NCBI GenBank assembly: GCA_003153375.1
Contig: PLYM01000159.1
Coordinates: 1-34,008 of the forward strand
Direction: 5' to 3'
Source: Planctomycetaceae bacterium
GTDB lineage: Bacteria > Planctomycetota > Planctomycetia > Pirellulales > PALSA-1355
DNA length: 34,008 bases
Made by a program: the position numbers and the translations under genes. Below the pieces are notes generated by a model. That model ran no database searches. It saw nothing but the letters and a program-made list of their open reading frames with translations, and was not told the DNA's origin. Numbering within the stretch: position 1 is the first letter of the stretch; every line of letters starts with the position of its first letter. This document shows positions 26,169-33,992 of the stretch, piece after piece.

Positions 26169-26179
26169 CTATTGTAACC
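26169..26179 (-). promoter_or_regulatory. Candidate -10 element of the NHL gene
   Basis: The minus strand reads GGTTACAATAG, identical to the 11-mer upstream of the PQQ-like gene, here about 44-54 bases before the start codon. TACAAT would serve as the -10; no clear -35 is found 16-18 bases upstream. Confidence 0.33.
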
Positions 26180-26322
26180 AAGACCGCGGGGTCGTGCGCC
26201 GGTCGCGGGCCCAGGCCGGCGAATCGGCGTTGGTTGCACGGCACGCGGCCGGATTGCACAATGCACCATGGAGGCCGTCGGCCGGTTTTCTCCCGCTCAT
26301 TTCGTCCCCTCGAGGTGTCACG

Positions 26323-27654
26323 ATGTCGTTTCGCTCGATTCGATCCTATGCGGCTGCCATGTGCCTGGTCCTCGCGCCTCTGACGGCCGCGGCCCAACAG
26401 AATTTCGGCCAGGCGGCAGGCCAGCAGGCAGTCGACTTTGCCCGACTCGGCCAAAACCAGACCGAAGCGCTCCAGGTGAACGAGGCGATTTACCAAGGAA
26501 TTGGCTTTGGCAACACTTTTCTGGTCGTCACGCCTGCGGGCAATGTGATCATCGACACGTCCTCGGCCGGTATGGCCAATCGGCATCACGAGTTGCTCAC
26601 CAAGGTCAGCACGGCGCCGGTGCGATACATCATCCTGACCCACGGCCACGGCGACCACACCGGCGGGGTGACTGACTGGAAGCAGGACGGCACGCAGATT
26701 CTCACGCAGCGGCTTTTTCCGGACTTCTGCGCCTATCAGGACCGCTTGGCGATGTACTTTGCCCGCAGCAACGCGGCCCAGTTCAACTTTGACGCGGAGC
26801 GTCTGAAACAATTGCAGCGCTCGCCGCGCGGTAAGGTGACGCCGACGATCACGTTTGACGATCGTTATGAATTCGAATTGGGCGGGCTGAAGTTCGACGT
26901 TTTCCACACTCCTGGCGAGACCCCCGACGCGCTCTCGGTGTGGCTGCCCAAATACAAGGTGGCCTTTGTCGGCGACAATATTTACGATTCGTTTCCCAAC
27001 ATCTACACGCTGCGCGGTACGCAGCCGCGCTGGGCGTTGGATTATGTGGCCTCGATCAACAAAGTGCTCAAGCTCGAGCCCGAAATCGTGCTGCCGAGCC
27101 ATGGGCTGCCGATCAAAGGCCACGAAGAGGTCGTGAAGCGGCTGACGAAATATCGCGGTGCGATTCAATACGTCCACGACGAGACGGTCAAGGGCATGAA
27201 CGATGGCAAGGACGTGTTCAACTTGATGCGTGAGATCAAGCTGCCGGCGGAGCTCGACATGGGCGAGACGTACGGCAAGGTGGCCTGGAGCGTGCGCGGC
27301 ATCTATGAGGGCTATGTCGGCTGGTTCGACTTGAACCCAGCCACGATGTATGCCGCATCGCCGAACGTGGCCGACGCCGAGTTAGTCATGATGGCCGGCG
27401 GAGCCAACGCCGTGGCGGTCAAAGCCCAAGAGGCCGTGAAGGCTGGCGACGCCGTGAAAGGGTTGCGGCTGGCCGATGCGGCACTGGCCAGTGAGCCGGC
27501 GCATCGCGGGGCGCTCGAAGCCAAGTTGTTGGCGCTCGAAACGCTGCAGAAGTCGACGCGCAACGGGCTGGAAAACGCCTGGCTCGGCTATGGCATGCGC
27601 GGCGTGCAAAAACTGCTGAATCCGCCGACCGGCCCGCAAGGCGAAGCGAAGTAA
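26323..27654 (+). CDS. Secreted alkyl-sulfatase-type metallo-beta-lactamase fold hydrolase
   Basis: A 443-residue secreted protein. Signal peptide 1-24 (cleavage after TAAA). The MBL domain has the dizinc motif THGHGDHTGG (H107, H109, D111, H112) and later metal-site segments FHTPGETPD and LPSHGLPI. From about 300 on it has the alkyl-sulfatase dimerisation domain (ELDMGETYGKVAWSVRGIYEGYVGWFD, seen in pieces: MGETYGKVAWS, RGIYEGYVGWFDLNP). This points to the SdsA1/BDS1 group, which hydrolyses primary alkyl sulfates. It is shorter than SdsA1 and ends after the dimerisation helices, without the SCP2-like C-terminal domain, so the substrate is uncertain. GAGGTG five bases upstream supports ATG 26323 over the longer frame. 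Confidence 0.88.
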   Translation: MSFRSIRSYAAAMCLVLAPLTAAAQQNFGQAAGQQAVDFARLGQNQTEALQVNEAIYQGIGFGNTFLVVTPAGNVIIDTSSAGMANRHHELLTKVSTAPVRYIILTHGHGDHTGGVTDWKQDGTQILTQRLFPDFCAYQDRLAMYFARSNAAQFNFDAERLKQLQRSPRGKVTPTITFDDRYEFELGGLKFDVFHTPGETPDALSVWLPKYKVAFVGDNIYDSFPNIYTLRGTQPRWALDYVASINKVLKLEPEIVLPSHGLPIKGHEEVVKRLTKYRGAIQYVHDETVKGMNDGKDVFNLMREIKLPAELDMGETYGKVAWSVRGIYEGYVGWFDLNPATMYAASPNVADAELVMMAGGANAVAVKAQEAVKAGDAVKGLRLADAALASEPAHRGALEAKLLALETLQKSTRNGLENAWLGYGMRGVQKLLNPPTGPQGEAK

Positions 27655-27673
27655 CGGCTGCGTCCCCCAGGCG

Positions 27674-28777
27674 TTAGCCTTTGGCGACGTCGACGAACAC
27701 CTTAAGCGGCGGTTCGTCGCTGGTCAGGGCGCTCATCATGTTGGCGTAGTTGTCCAGGCCATCGATCGGCGTGGTCAGAATCCGCTGGATGACGCCCGGA
27801 TAGGTGACCTCGGCCAGGGCCAGATCGCGAATCCCCATCTCGAAGTGCTCGTGGTTGGCGCTTACCGAGCCCAGCAGCAGCTTATTGCCGAGCACCCAAT
27901 CGAGGTTCACCTTGTCCGAGGGAACTTCGACGTGCTGACGGCCGCCGGTAACGCTGGTCCATACCAGCACGCCGTTGTGCCCCAGCAATTGCATCGAGTC
28001 GAACGCGACGGCGCTTGAGCCGGTGGCGTCGATGATCAGGTCGGGCTTGCCCACCTTTTTCACCAGGTCGCGGGCCGACGTCTGCCGGGTGCTCGTATAG
28101 TGGGCGCCCAGGGCATTGACCAATTCGGCCTTGAGCGAGGGCGGCTCGCTGCGCGCGAGCGTATAGACCTCGAAGCCCCGCAGTCGCAGAGCCAGCGAGC
28201 AGAGGATGCCGATTTGGCCGGCGCCCATCACGAAGGCCAGCTTGGGCCGCCAAACGTGCAGTCGTCGCTGCACTTCATAGGCTTGTTGCACCGCCTTGCT
28301 CGCACAGCTCATCGGCTCGGCCAGCACATGCAAGTGTTTCAGTCCGCCGGGAACGTGAACGATGTAGTCGACGTCGTCGACGAAGTATTCGGTCAGAAAG
28401 CCGTGCAGCAGGTTGATGCCGCGCTCGAAATAGACCTCGTCACTAGTCATGTCGTACGTGCCGATATGGTCGTAAATCGACCCGCCGGGACGCCGCACGG
28501 TGGCCGCCACATAATCGCCCGGCTTGAACTGCGTGACGTTTGGGCCGACGGCCTCGACGACGCCGAACGATTCGTGGCCAATGACCAGGAAATCGAAGCC
28601 AGGCGGCGACGCGCCATACTTGGCCTCGTTGATCTCCCGATCCGTGGCATCGACGCCGATCTTCAAAACCCGCACCAACACCCCACGCCCACCGGGAATG
28701 TCGTCCAGGCGCGGTTTGGGCAGGTCGGCCAGGTGGACGCTATTGGGTTTTCCGGGTGTGACGGCGACGGCTTGCAT
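27674..28777 (-). CDS. Glucose 1-dehydrogenase-like zinc MDR oxidoreductase
   Basis: A 367-residue medium-chain dehydrogenase of the glucose dehydrogenase group (N-terminal GroES-like domain, then Rossmann domain with [10 protein letters not shown]). The DATDREI segment and GHESFG (H68, E69) are typical of this group. The first catalytic zinc ligand, usually Cys, is D43 here; haloarchaeal glucose dehydrogenase shows the same Asp. The structural-zinc Cys cluster expected after VRRP is absent ([16 protein letters not shown]). It probably oxidises a sugar or polyol with NAD(P). ATG 28777 follows GTG 28783 by two codons; neither has a ribosome binding site. It converges on the metallo-beta-lactamase gene with a 19-base gap that holds only a weak, bulged inverted repeat (27656-27679). 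Confidence 0.85.
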   Translation of the reverse strand: MQAVAVTPGKPNSVHLADLPKPRLDDIPGGRGVLVRVLKIGVDATDREINEAKYGASPPGFDFLVIGHESFGVVEAVGPNVTQFKPGDYVAATVRRPGGSIYDHIGTYDMTSDEVYFERGINLLHGFLTEYFVDDVDYIVHVPGGLKHLHVLAEPMSCASKAVQQAYEVQRRLHVWRPKLAFVMGAGQIGILCSLALRLRGFEVYTLARSEPPSLKAELVNALGAHYTSTRQTSARDLVKKVGKPDLIIDATGSSAVAFDSMQLLGHNGVLVWTSVTGGRQHVEVPSDKVNLDWVLGNKLLLGSVSANHEHFEMGIRDLALAEVTYPGVIQRILTTPIDGLDNYANMMSALTSDEPPLKVFVDVAKG

Positions 28778-28971
28778 CTGCACAAAGATAAAGGATGCGG
28801 GTTGCGGGATGAAGGGGGGCCGGGTCGTTTCGCGCCGAATTCGACAGACACGTGAATTCCACGGGCGGCCGAGCGCCTTTGACGCCCCGCCTCGCTGGCG
28901 GTAGCTTGATGGGCGCGTGCGGCAGGTTGCACGCTCACCGGTTATTCATGAATCGCTACCGCTGGGAGGAT

Positions 28972-29376
28972 ATGAACGTGGCCAACGTAACGATTGGATT
29001 CGGAGCGATTCTGTCTTTGTTGGGGGTGTTTGGTTACTTTCACGCTGAGCCCGATCATCGTAGTTTGACGGCGCTGATTCCGTTGGCGTTTGGAGTGGGG
29101 CTGCTTGTTTGCGGCGCCGTGGTGTTGAGCAAACCCAGCTTGCGGATGCACGTGATGCACGTGGCGGTGCTGCTGGGGTTGGTCGGTTTTCTGGCAGCTG
29201 CGGGACGCTGGCTTTCGAAGTTGCCGGATGTCCTCACTGACGATAAGACTGTCGACAAGTTTCCGGTACGCATGGTAGGCGCGATGGCGATTGTTTGCCT
29301 GGTTTATACGTGCGCGTGCATCGCTTCCTTCATTTCGGCCCGCCGGCGCCGCAAAGCCGGCGAAGGCGCTGCCTAG
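28972..29376 (+). CDS. Small four-helix membrane protein, unknown
   Basis: A protein of about 134 residues with four hydrophobic helices (roughly 5-24, 33-53, 60-80 and 100-122) and a basic tail (RRRRK). I do not recognise a family. GGAGG (28965-28969) is only two bases before ATG 28972 but eight bases before GTG 28978, so translation may begin at the GTG. ATG 28948 is a further in-frame option. It starts 194 bases from the divergent dehydrogenase gene, and the alpha/beta hydrolase gene follows after 19 bases, so the two may share a transcript. Confidence 0.7.
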   Translation: MNVANVTIGFGAILSLLGVFGYFHAEPDHRSLTALIPLAFGVGLLVCGAVVLSKPSLRMHVMHVAVLLGLVGFLAAAGRWLSKLPDVLTDDKTVDKFPVRMVGAMAIVCLVYTCACIASFISARRRRKAGEGAA

Positions 29377-29395
29377 ACCTCGCCCGAGAGAATTC

Positions 29396-30364
29396 ATGAT
29401 GCGCGCCAACTGGCTCCTGAGCATGTTGACCGCTGTCGGACTGTTGGCCTGCGCGACTGCATCCATGGCCGACGACTCCGAATGGAAACCCGAGACGATC
29501 GTCTACAAGGCAGTCGGCCCCACCAAGATCGAAGCCGATGTCTATCGCCCGACGGGCAACGAAGCCCGGCCGACGATTGTTTGGATCCACGGGGGCGCCT
29601 TGATCATGGGCGGCCGCCAAGGCGTGCCGGGAAATATCCTCAAGTTGGCCCGCGAGCGCAACTACGTCGTGATCTCGCTCGACTATCGTCTGGCCCCCGA
29701 AGTGCGACTGCCGGCGATCATCGAGGACATCCAGGATGCGTTTCGCTGGATTCATGCGCAGGCCGCACAGTTGCACGTCAATCCTCAGCGCATCCTCGTC
29801 TCGGGTGGATCGGCGGGCGGCTATCTAACCATGATGACCGGCATTTGCATTGAACCGCGGCCACGCGCGCTGGTGGCTTACTATGGATACGGCGATATCG
29901 ATGGCCCCTGGTACATCGAGCCCTCGGCCCACTACCGTCAGCAGCCGCTCGTGTCGCGCGAAGACGCGATGAAGGTCGTCGGCGACGACGTGAAGACCGG
30001 CTCCGATGGCCGGCCGCGCGGCACCTACTATCTCTATCTGCGGCAGAACGGCCTGTGGGCCCAGGAAGTCAGCGGCTTCAACCCCCGCACCGAGCCGCGA
30101 AAGTTTGATCCTTACTGCCCGGTGCGCAACATCACGCCCCAGTATCCGCCCATCCTGATGCTGCACGGCACGGCCGACACCGACGTGCCCTACCAGGAAT
30201 CGGCCGACATGGACGCCGCGCTGGCGAAGCAGGGGGTCGAGCACGAATTGATCACCGTGGTGGGCGCAGGGCACGGTCTGGGCGACAGGAACGACCCAGC
30301 CACGAAGGATGCCCACTCCCGGGCAATCGCCTTCATGCGGCAGCATCTCGAAGCGGCCCCGTAA
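29396..30364 (+). CDS. Exported alpha/beta hydrolase, HSL-like esterase
   Basis: A 322-residue exported carboxylesterase-type hydrolase of the alpha/beta hydrolase-3 (hormone-sensitive lipase-like) group. The signal peptide spans about 1-25. The oxyanion motif HGGA is at 65-68 and the nucleophile is S139 in GGSAGG. Probable catalytic acid and base are D263 (HGTADTDVP) and H293 (GAGHG). The long insertion between the nucleophile and the acid (about 165-245, rich in Tyr and Arg) may form the substrate lid. It is likely to cleave esters such as acetylated sugars outside the cytoplasm, but the substrate is not readable. ATG 29396 is chosen for the signal peptide and GAGAGA upstream; the frame is open upstream inside the previous gene. 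Confidence 0.88.
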   Translation: MMRANWLLSMLTAVGLLACATASMADDSEWKPETIVYKAVGPTKIEADVYRPTGNEARPTIVWIHGGALIMGGRQGVPGNILKLARERNYVVISLDYRLAPEVRLPAIIEDIQDAFRWIHAQAAQLHVNPQRILVSGGSAGGYLTMMTGICIEPRPRALVAYYGYGDIDGPWYIEPSAHYRQQPLVSREDAMKVVGDDVKTGSDGRPRGTYYLYLRQNGLWAQEVSGFNPRTEPRKFDPYCPVRNITPQYPPILMLHGTADTDVPYQESADMDAALAKQGVEHELITVVGAGHGLGDRNDPATKDAHSRAIAFMRQHLEAAP

Positions 30365-30376
30365 GCGGAGTGGCTG

Positions 30377-31795
30377 CTACAGCAGCTCGCGAATCGGTTC
30401 GCCGCGGTCGATGATGAATCGCGGGCGGCCACGCGAATCGAGGTAGGTGGCGTCGAGCGGTACGCCCATGTGCTGATAGATCGTGGCCGCCAAATCACCG
30501 GGCGTGACCGGGCGTTCCTTGACCTGTCCGCCGTCGCGCTCCGAGGAGCCGATCACCTGGCCGTGGCGCATGCCACCGCCGGCCAGCGTCATCGACATCA
30601 CGACCGGCCAGTGGTCGCGGCCATCGGTGCTTCCCTGTGTGCCTAGCTTGGGCGTGCGGCCAAACTCGCCCATAGCGATCACCAGCACCTTGTCGAGCAA
30701 CCCTCGTTGTTCCAAGTCGGCGACCAGTGTCGTCAGCACGTGATCGAACACCGGCAGCAGCGGGCGAAGGCCGTTCCAGATGCCACCATAGGGCGGAATG
30801 TTATCGCCGTGCGTGTCCCAGGTTCCCGACGAGCTGTGGTTGCTCAGGTCGATCGTGACGAAGCTCACGCCGGCCTCGACAAGTCGCCGGGCCAATAGCG
30901 CCTGCTGCGCCCAGTTGTGATTGCCATAACGCTCGCGTGTGGCCACTGGCTCGTTCGATAGGTCGAAAACCTGCTGGGCCTGCCGGCCGGCGACGATGTC
31001 GACGGCTTGCTGATCAAAGCGATCCATCGCAGACATCGAGCCGGAAATATCGAGATCGCGCCGTAGCCGGTCGAACTGCTGATGTAGCGTGTGGCGCGTC
31101 GTCACGCGGTCCTGGTCCAGTCCGCGCGGCAACTGAAACAGCGAGCCGGCCTGATTGCCGAGAAACGGATCGTACTGATGGCCGAGGTAGCCGCCCCAGG
31201 CGACGTGCGACCGCGATTGCATGTTCAGCACCACGTTGGGCGGCATCGCGGGATTTGCCGGACCACGATGTTTGGCGATGATCGAAGCAATGGCCGGATA
31301 TTTTTCGGCCTCGGCGTTGATCCGCGGCTCGGCGTCAAGATTGGCCGTTTGAAAAACCTGGTTGGGCTCATGGTTGCTGAACCGCGCGTCGACCGAGCGA
31401 ATGATCGTCAGCTTGTCCATCATCGCGGCCTGCTTGGGCAGGTACTCGCACAGCCGCACGCCCGGCAACTTCGTGCGCACGGTGCCAAACGGGCCGCGAA
31501 CTTCCGAGGGCATGTCCGGCTTGACGTCCCAGGTATCGATGTGGCTGGGCCCGCCAGTCATCCAGATCAGGATCACGCTCTTGCCGTCGCTCAGCGGTTG
31601 CCCGCGCTCGGCCGCCTGACTGCGCAGCCGCAGCAGATCGGCGAGCGATAGCCCGGCCATTCCGGCCAGGCCCGCCTTGAGCACGCTGCGGCGGCTGAAG
31701 ACCGTCAGCCCTTCGCGCAGCCGAGCGTTCAGATCGACGAAGGCGTGACGAGGGGCGTGCGTGTGGCTGGCGGGGTCGGGCATGGCAGGGGCCAT
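30377..31795 (-). CDS. Orphan DUF1501 family Tat-exported protein
   Basis: A 472-residue DUF1501 protein with no DUF1549/DUF1553 partner next to it. It has the best Tat motif of the three copies (SRRSVLKAG, twin Arg at 35-36). Core motifs: LIWMTGGPSHIDTWD, VIAMGEFGRTPKLG, GRDHWPVVMSMTLAGGG and TPGDLAATIYQHMG. The GGPSHIDTWD and GEFGRTP forms place it in a different branch from the paired copies. The ATG of 31795 overlaps a TACAAT(GG) element; if that is the -10, the true start would be ATG 31783, four codons in, close to the transcript start. It is convergent with the esterase gene, with 12 bases between stops. Confidence 0.88.
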   Translation of the reverse strand: MAPAMPDPASHTHAPRHAFVDLNARLREGLTVFSRRSVLKAGLAGMAGLSLADLLRLRSQAAERGQPLSDGKSVILIWMTGGPSHIDTWDVKPDMPSEVRGPFGTVRTKLPGVRLCEYLPKQAAMMDKLTIIRSVDARFSNHEPNQVFQTANLDAEPRINAEAEKYPAIASIIAKHRGPANPAMPPNVVLNMQSRSHVAWGGYLGHQYDPFLGNQAGSLFQLPRGLDQDRVTTRHTLHQQFDRLRRDLDISGSMSAMDRFDQQAVDIVAGRQAQQVFDLSNEPVATRERYGNHNWAQQALLARRLVEAGVSFVTIDLSNHSSSGTWDTHGDNIPPYGGIWNGLRPLLPVFDHVLTTLVADLEQRGLLDKVLVIAMGEFGRTPKLGTQGSTDGRDHWPVVMSMTLAGGGMRHGQVIGSSERDGGQVKERPVTPGDLAATIYQHMGVPLDATYLDSRGRPRFIIDRGEPIRELL

Positions 31796-31845
31796 TGTAG
31801 TCGAAATGGCTAGGAACGGAAAACTCGGCTATTTCGCTCGGATGT

Positions 31846-32697
31846 CTAGGGGCGGTCGTTGTCGTTGATGAACTGGACCAGTGAATCGATATACAACGGC
31901 GGGATGTAGCCGGCCATGATGGCCGTCAGGTGCGACTTGCCGGGCAGCACGACGGCGTGAAAGTTCGTCAGCTCGCGCTGCATGCGGTGTGTTTTGGCGT
32001 TGGCCCCATCGAATTGACCGTTGATCGCCAGCACCGGAATCTTGATCGTGGTCAGGTCAACCCGACCACGCTCGTTCTCTTTCCATGGGTATTGCCGCAC
32101 GGCCGCCAGGGCCTCCGCGTCTTGGTTCGGGGTCGCCCGCAACTTGCCCGAGGCTTCAGCTTCTTGCGGATCGGGCCCCGGCTCGTCAGCGGGCACTTGC
32201 TCCTTGAACTTCGGATCGATCTCTGGCACGCCCGAGCCGCCGTACGACGCGGTGATGAACCGGTCGGGCTGCATGGTCAGCAATTGCGTGACCAGGAACC
32301 CGCCCATCGAGTAGCCATGCACGTGGGCCTTGGCGATTTTCAGATGGTCCATCAGCTCCATCACATCCTTGGCCATCTGTGGGCCATACTTCGTCGGATC
32401 GTGCGGCTTCTCGCTCTGGCCATGGCCGCGACAATCGATGGCGACGACGCGATGATTCTTGGCCAAGGCCTCGGCCACGCCGTTCGAGAACCAGTTTCCC
32501 TTGGCCGTGCCCGAATAGCCGTGAATCAGGACGACCGGCGAACCTTGGCCCGCCTCCAAGTAGTGGATTTTCACGCCGTCCGACGCCGTGAACGTGCCAT
32601 CAATCGGCTCGACTGCGGCGAGCGAGGCACACGGCGCACCGAACACCGCGAACAGCAACAACCCAAGAGCGACTCGAACGCCTGGCGGACATCGCAT
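31846..32697 (-). CDS. Exported alpha/beta hydrolase (fold family 1)
   Basis: A 283-residue exported hydrolase. Signal peptide at about 1-28. HGYSG (59-63) forms the oxyanion region, S130 in GYSMGG is the nucleophile, D230 (NGQFDGAN) the acid and H256 (GKSHL) the base. The order and spacing are complete, so it should be active. The family includes esterases, lipases and haloperoxidase-like enzymes; the substrate is unknown. A Pro/Glu/Asp-rich lid (about 165-185) is distinctive. An ATG seven codons upstream (32718) is in frame; 32697 is chosen because GAGGG is placed about nine bases upstream and the signal peptide starts there. It is divergent from the redoxin gene and follows the orphan DUF1501 in direction, 50 bases away. 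Confidence 0.88.
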   Translation of the reverse strand: MRCPPGVRVALGLLLFAVFGAPCASLAAVEPIDGTFTASDGVKIHYLEAGQGSPVVLIHGYSGTAKGNWFSNGVAEALAKNHRVVAIDCRGHGQSEKPHDPTKYGPQMAKDVMELMDHLKIAKAHVHGYSMGGFLVTQLLTMQPDRFITASYGGSGVPEIDPKFKEQVPADEPGPDPQEAEASGKLRATPNQDAEALAAVRQYPWKENERGRVDLTTIKIPVLAINGQFDGANAKTHRMQRELTNFHAVVLPGKSHLTAIMAGYIPPLYIDSLVQFINDNDRP

Positions 32698-32827
32698 GGT
32701 TCCACACCCTCGCGCCATGGGTGAAATGTCTGGAGATCACGGGCGATTGTCTCGTTGGCCACGTCAAAACGCAAGTTTTTTTACTCGGAGCGCCCGGCTC
32801 GATCCCAAAGTTGACCCTAGCCGAGGA

Positions 32828-32862
32828 AGTCGATTAAGCTCAAACGACTAACCGCAATCGAC
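32828..32862 (+). promoter_or_regulatory. Two mutually exclusive hairpins upstream of the redoxin gene
   Basis: AGTCG (32828-32832) can pair with CGACT (32845-32849), or the overlapping GTCGATT (32829-32835) can pair with AATCGAC (32856-32862). Both use the same left arm, so only one can form. A partial -35 (TTGACC, 32811-32816) lies just upstream. It could be an operator dyad or a leader switch for the redoxin gene, or chance. I see nothing else in the 203-base divergent gap. Confidence 0.28.
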
Positions 32863-32900
32863 GTTACTCCGAATTCTTCAAGTCCGTGGGAAGGCAATCC

Positions 32901-33521
32901 ATGCTTCGCTTCGCTGTGCTGACCAGTTTGCTTTTGTTTGCTGCCACCGTGGCTCAGGCAGGCAAATACAACGCAACGCTGAACATCGGCGACGCCGCGC
33001 CGGCTTGGGTCGACTTGGAAGGAACTGATGGCAAGCAGCACGCCTTGAAGGATTTGGCCGGTAAGGACGTCGTCGTCGTGGTCTTCATCTCGAATAGCTG
33101 CGACGTGGCCACGGCTTATGAGGATCGCATCCTGAACTTCTCGAAGAAATTTGCCGGACCGGCTGGCAAGGTGGGCCTGGTGGCCATCAACGTTAACACG
33201 ATTGCTGAAGACCGGCTCGACAAGATGAAGGCGCGGGCCGAGGCCAAAGCCTTCGACTTCGAGTACCTCTACGACCCTTCGCAAAAGATCGGCAAGGCCT
33301 ACGGCGCGGCGTTCACGCCCGAGTTTTTCGTGTTGGATCGTCAGCGGCAAGTCGTTTACATGGGCGGCATGGACGACAGCAGCCAACCTTCGGAAGTGAA
33401 GCAGAACTTTCTCGATCCGGCCGTCGAGGCGGCGCTGGCCGGCAAATCGCCCGCCACGGCCGAGGCCCCGGCAATCGGCTGCCGCATTCGCTACGCACGT
33501 GAGCGGCGCAGCAAGGAATAA
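32901..33521 (+). CDS. Secreted redoxin (thioredoxin-fold) protein with single active-site Cys
   Basis: A 206-residue secreted protein. Signal peptide 1-20 (cleavage after AQA), then a redoxin/AhpC-TSA-like thioredoxin fold. The active-site segment is ISNSCDVATAYEDRI; planctomycete relatives I recall have CPxA here, so C67 is the peroxidatic-type Cys without a CxxC partner. The cis-Pro region is AFTPEFFVLD. A second Cys, C194, lies in an Arg-rich tail (GCRIRYARERR) and may act as resolving residue. It could reduce peroxides or handle thiols outside the cytoplasm. GGGAAGG six bases before ATG 32901 fixes the start. Confidence 0.85.
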   Translation: MLRFAVLTSLLLFAATVAQAGKYNATLNIGDAAPAWVDLEGTDGKQHALKDLAGKDVVVVVFISNSCDVATAYEDRILNFSKKFAGPAGKVGLVAINVNTIAEDRLDKMKARAEAKAFDFEYLYDPSQKIGKAYGAAFTPEFFVLDRQRQVVYMGGMDDSSQPSEVKQNFLDPAVEAALAGKSPATAEAPAIGCRIRYARERRSKE

Positions 33522-33553
33522 CGTGGCTGGGGCTCGTCTCGCGCCCGGCTACG
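33522..33553. terminator. Possible convergent terminator hairpin
   Basis: CGTGGCTGGGGC (33522-33533) pairs with GCCCGGCTACG (33543-33553), with two G-U pairs and one bulged G. It lies between the convergent redoxin and membrane-protein genes and overlaps the last codons of the latter. There is no U-run, so it is a moderate to weak call. Confidence 0.35.
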
Positions 33554-33992
33554 AATCGTAGAGCCGCCTCACCGATTCTCGCGAGAGGATCACGTAGGTG
33601 AAGGCGCAAAGGACCGCGCCGGCGGGCATGAACACGCAGCTCAGGCAGTTCACCGCGGCCATCACCAAGGTGAACAGGCGCCGCTTGCGAACCTGAATGC
33701 TGCGCGCGGCAAACAGCGTCAGCCCGCCCATCACCGACCCCGCGAACACGAACAGCATGCCGAACAGCGCCATGAAGAGCCCAAAAAACGCCGGCGGCGG
33801 ACCGGGTTGATGTTCGGATCCGTGCAAGAGCACGATCGCCAGGCCGAAGATGACATAGATCAACCCCAGGCCGGAAAAGCAGATCGTGATCCCGCCCAGC
33901 ATGTAGTAGAAAATCGCCAGCAGCTTGAGATGCTCGCGATCGGAATTGGTCTGGGAGTCGACGGGCACGACGTCAGCGGGGATTTCGTTCAT
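33549..33992 (-). CDS. Small membrane protein, unknown
   Basis: A 147-residue protein with a polar N-terminus (1-21) and about four hydrophobic segments (roughly 23-40, 42-58, 68-95 and 107-135), separated by a Pro-rich loop (HQPGPPP) and a basic turn (VRKRR). I do not recognise a family; proteins of this layout are common as hypotheticals in planctomycetes. The ATG has GAGGT seven bases upstream. Only a few bases of its upstream region are in the window, so its neighbours on that side are unseen. Confidence 0.75.
   Translation of the reverse strand: MNEIPADVVPVDSQTNSDREHLKLLAIFYYMLGGITICFSGLGLIYVIFGLAIVLLHGSEHQPGPPPAFFGLFMALFGMLFVFAGSVMGGLTLFAARSIQVRKRRLFTLVMAAVNCLSCVFMPAGAVLCAFTYVILSRESVRRLYDS

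Noticed and set aside
26234-26262. TTGCAC-17-CACAAT as promoter of the metallo-beta-lactamase gene
   Set aside because: Spacing is right, but only 3 of 6 (-35) and 4 of 6 (-10) positions match; too weak to list as a feature.
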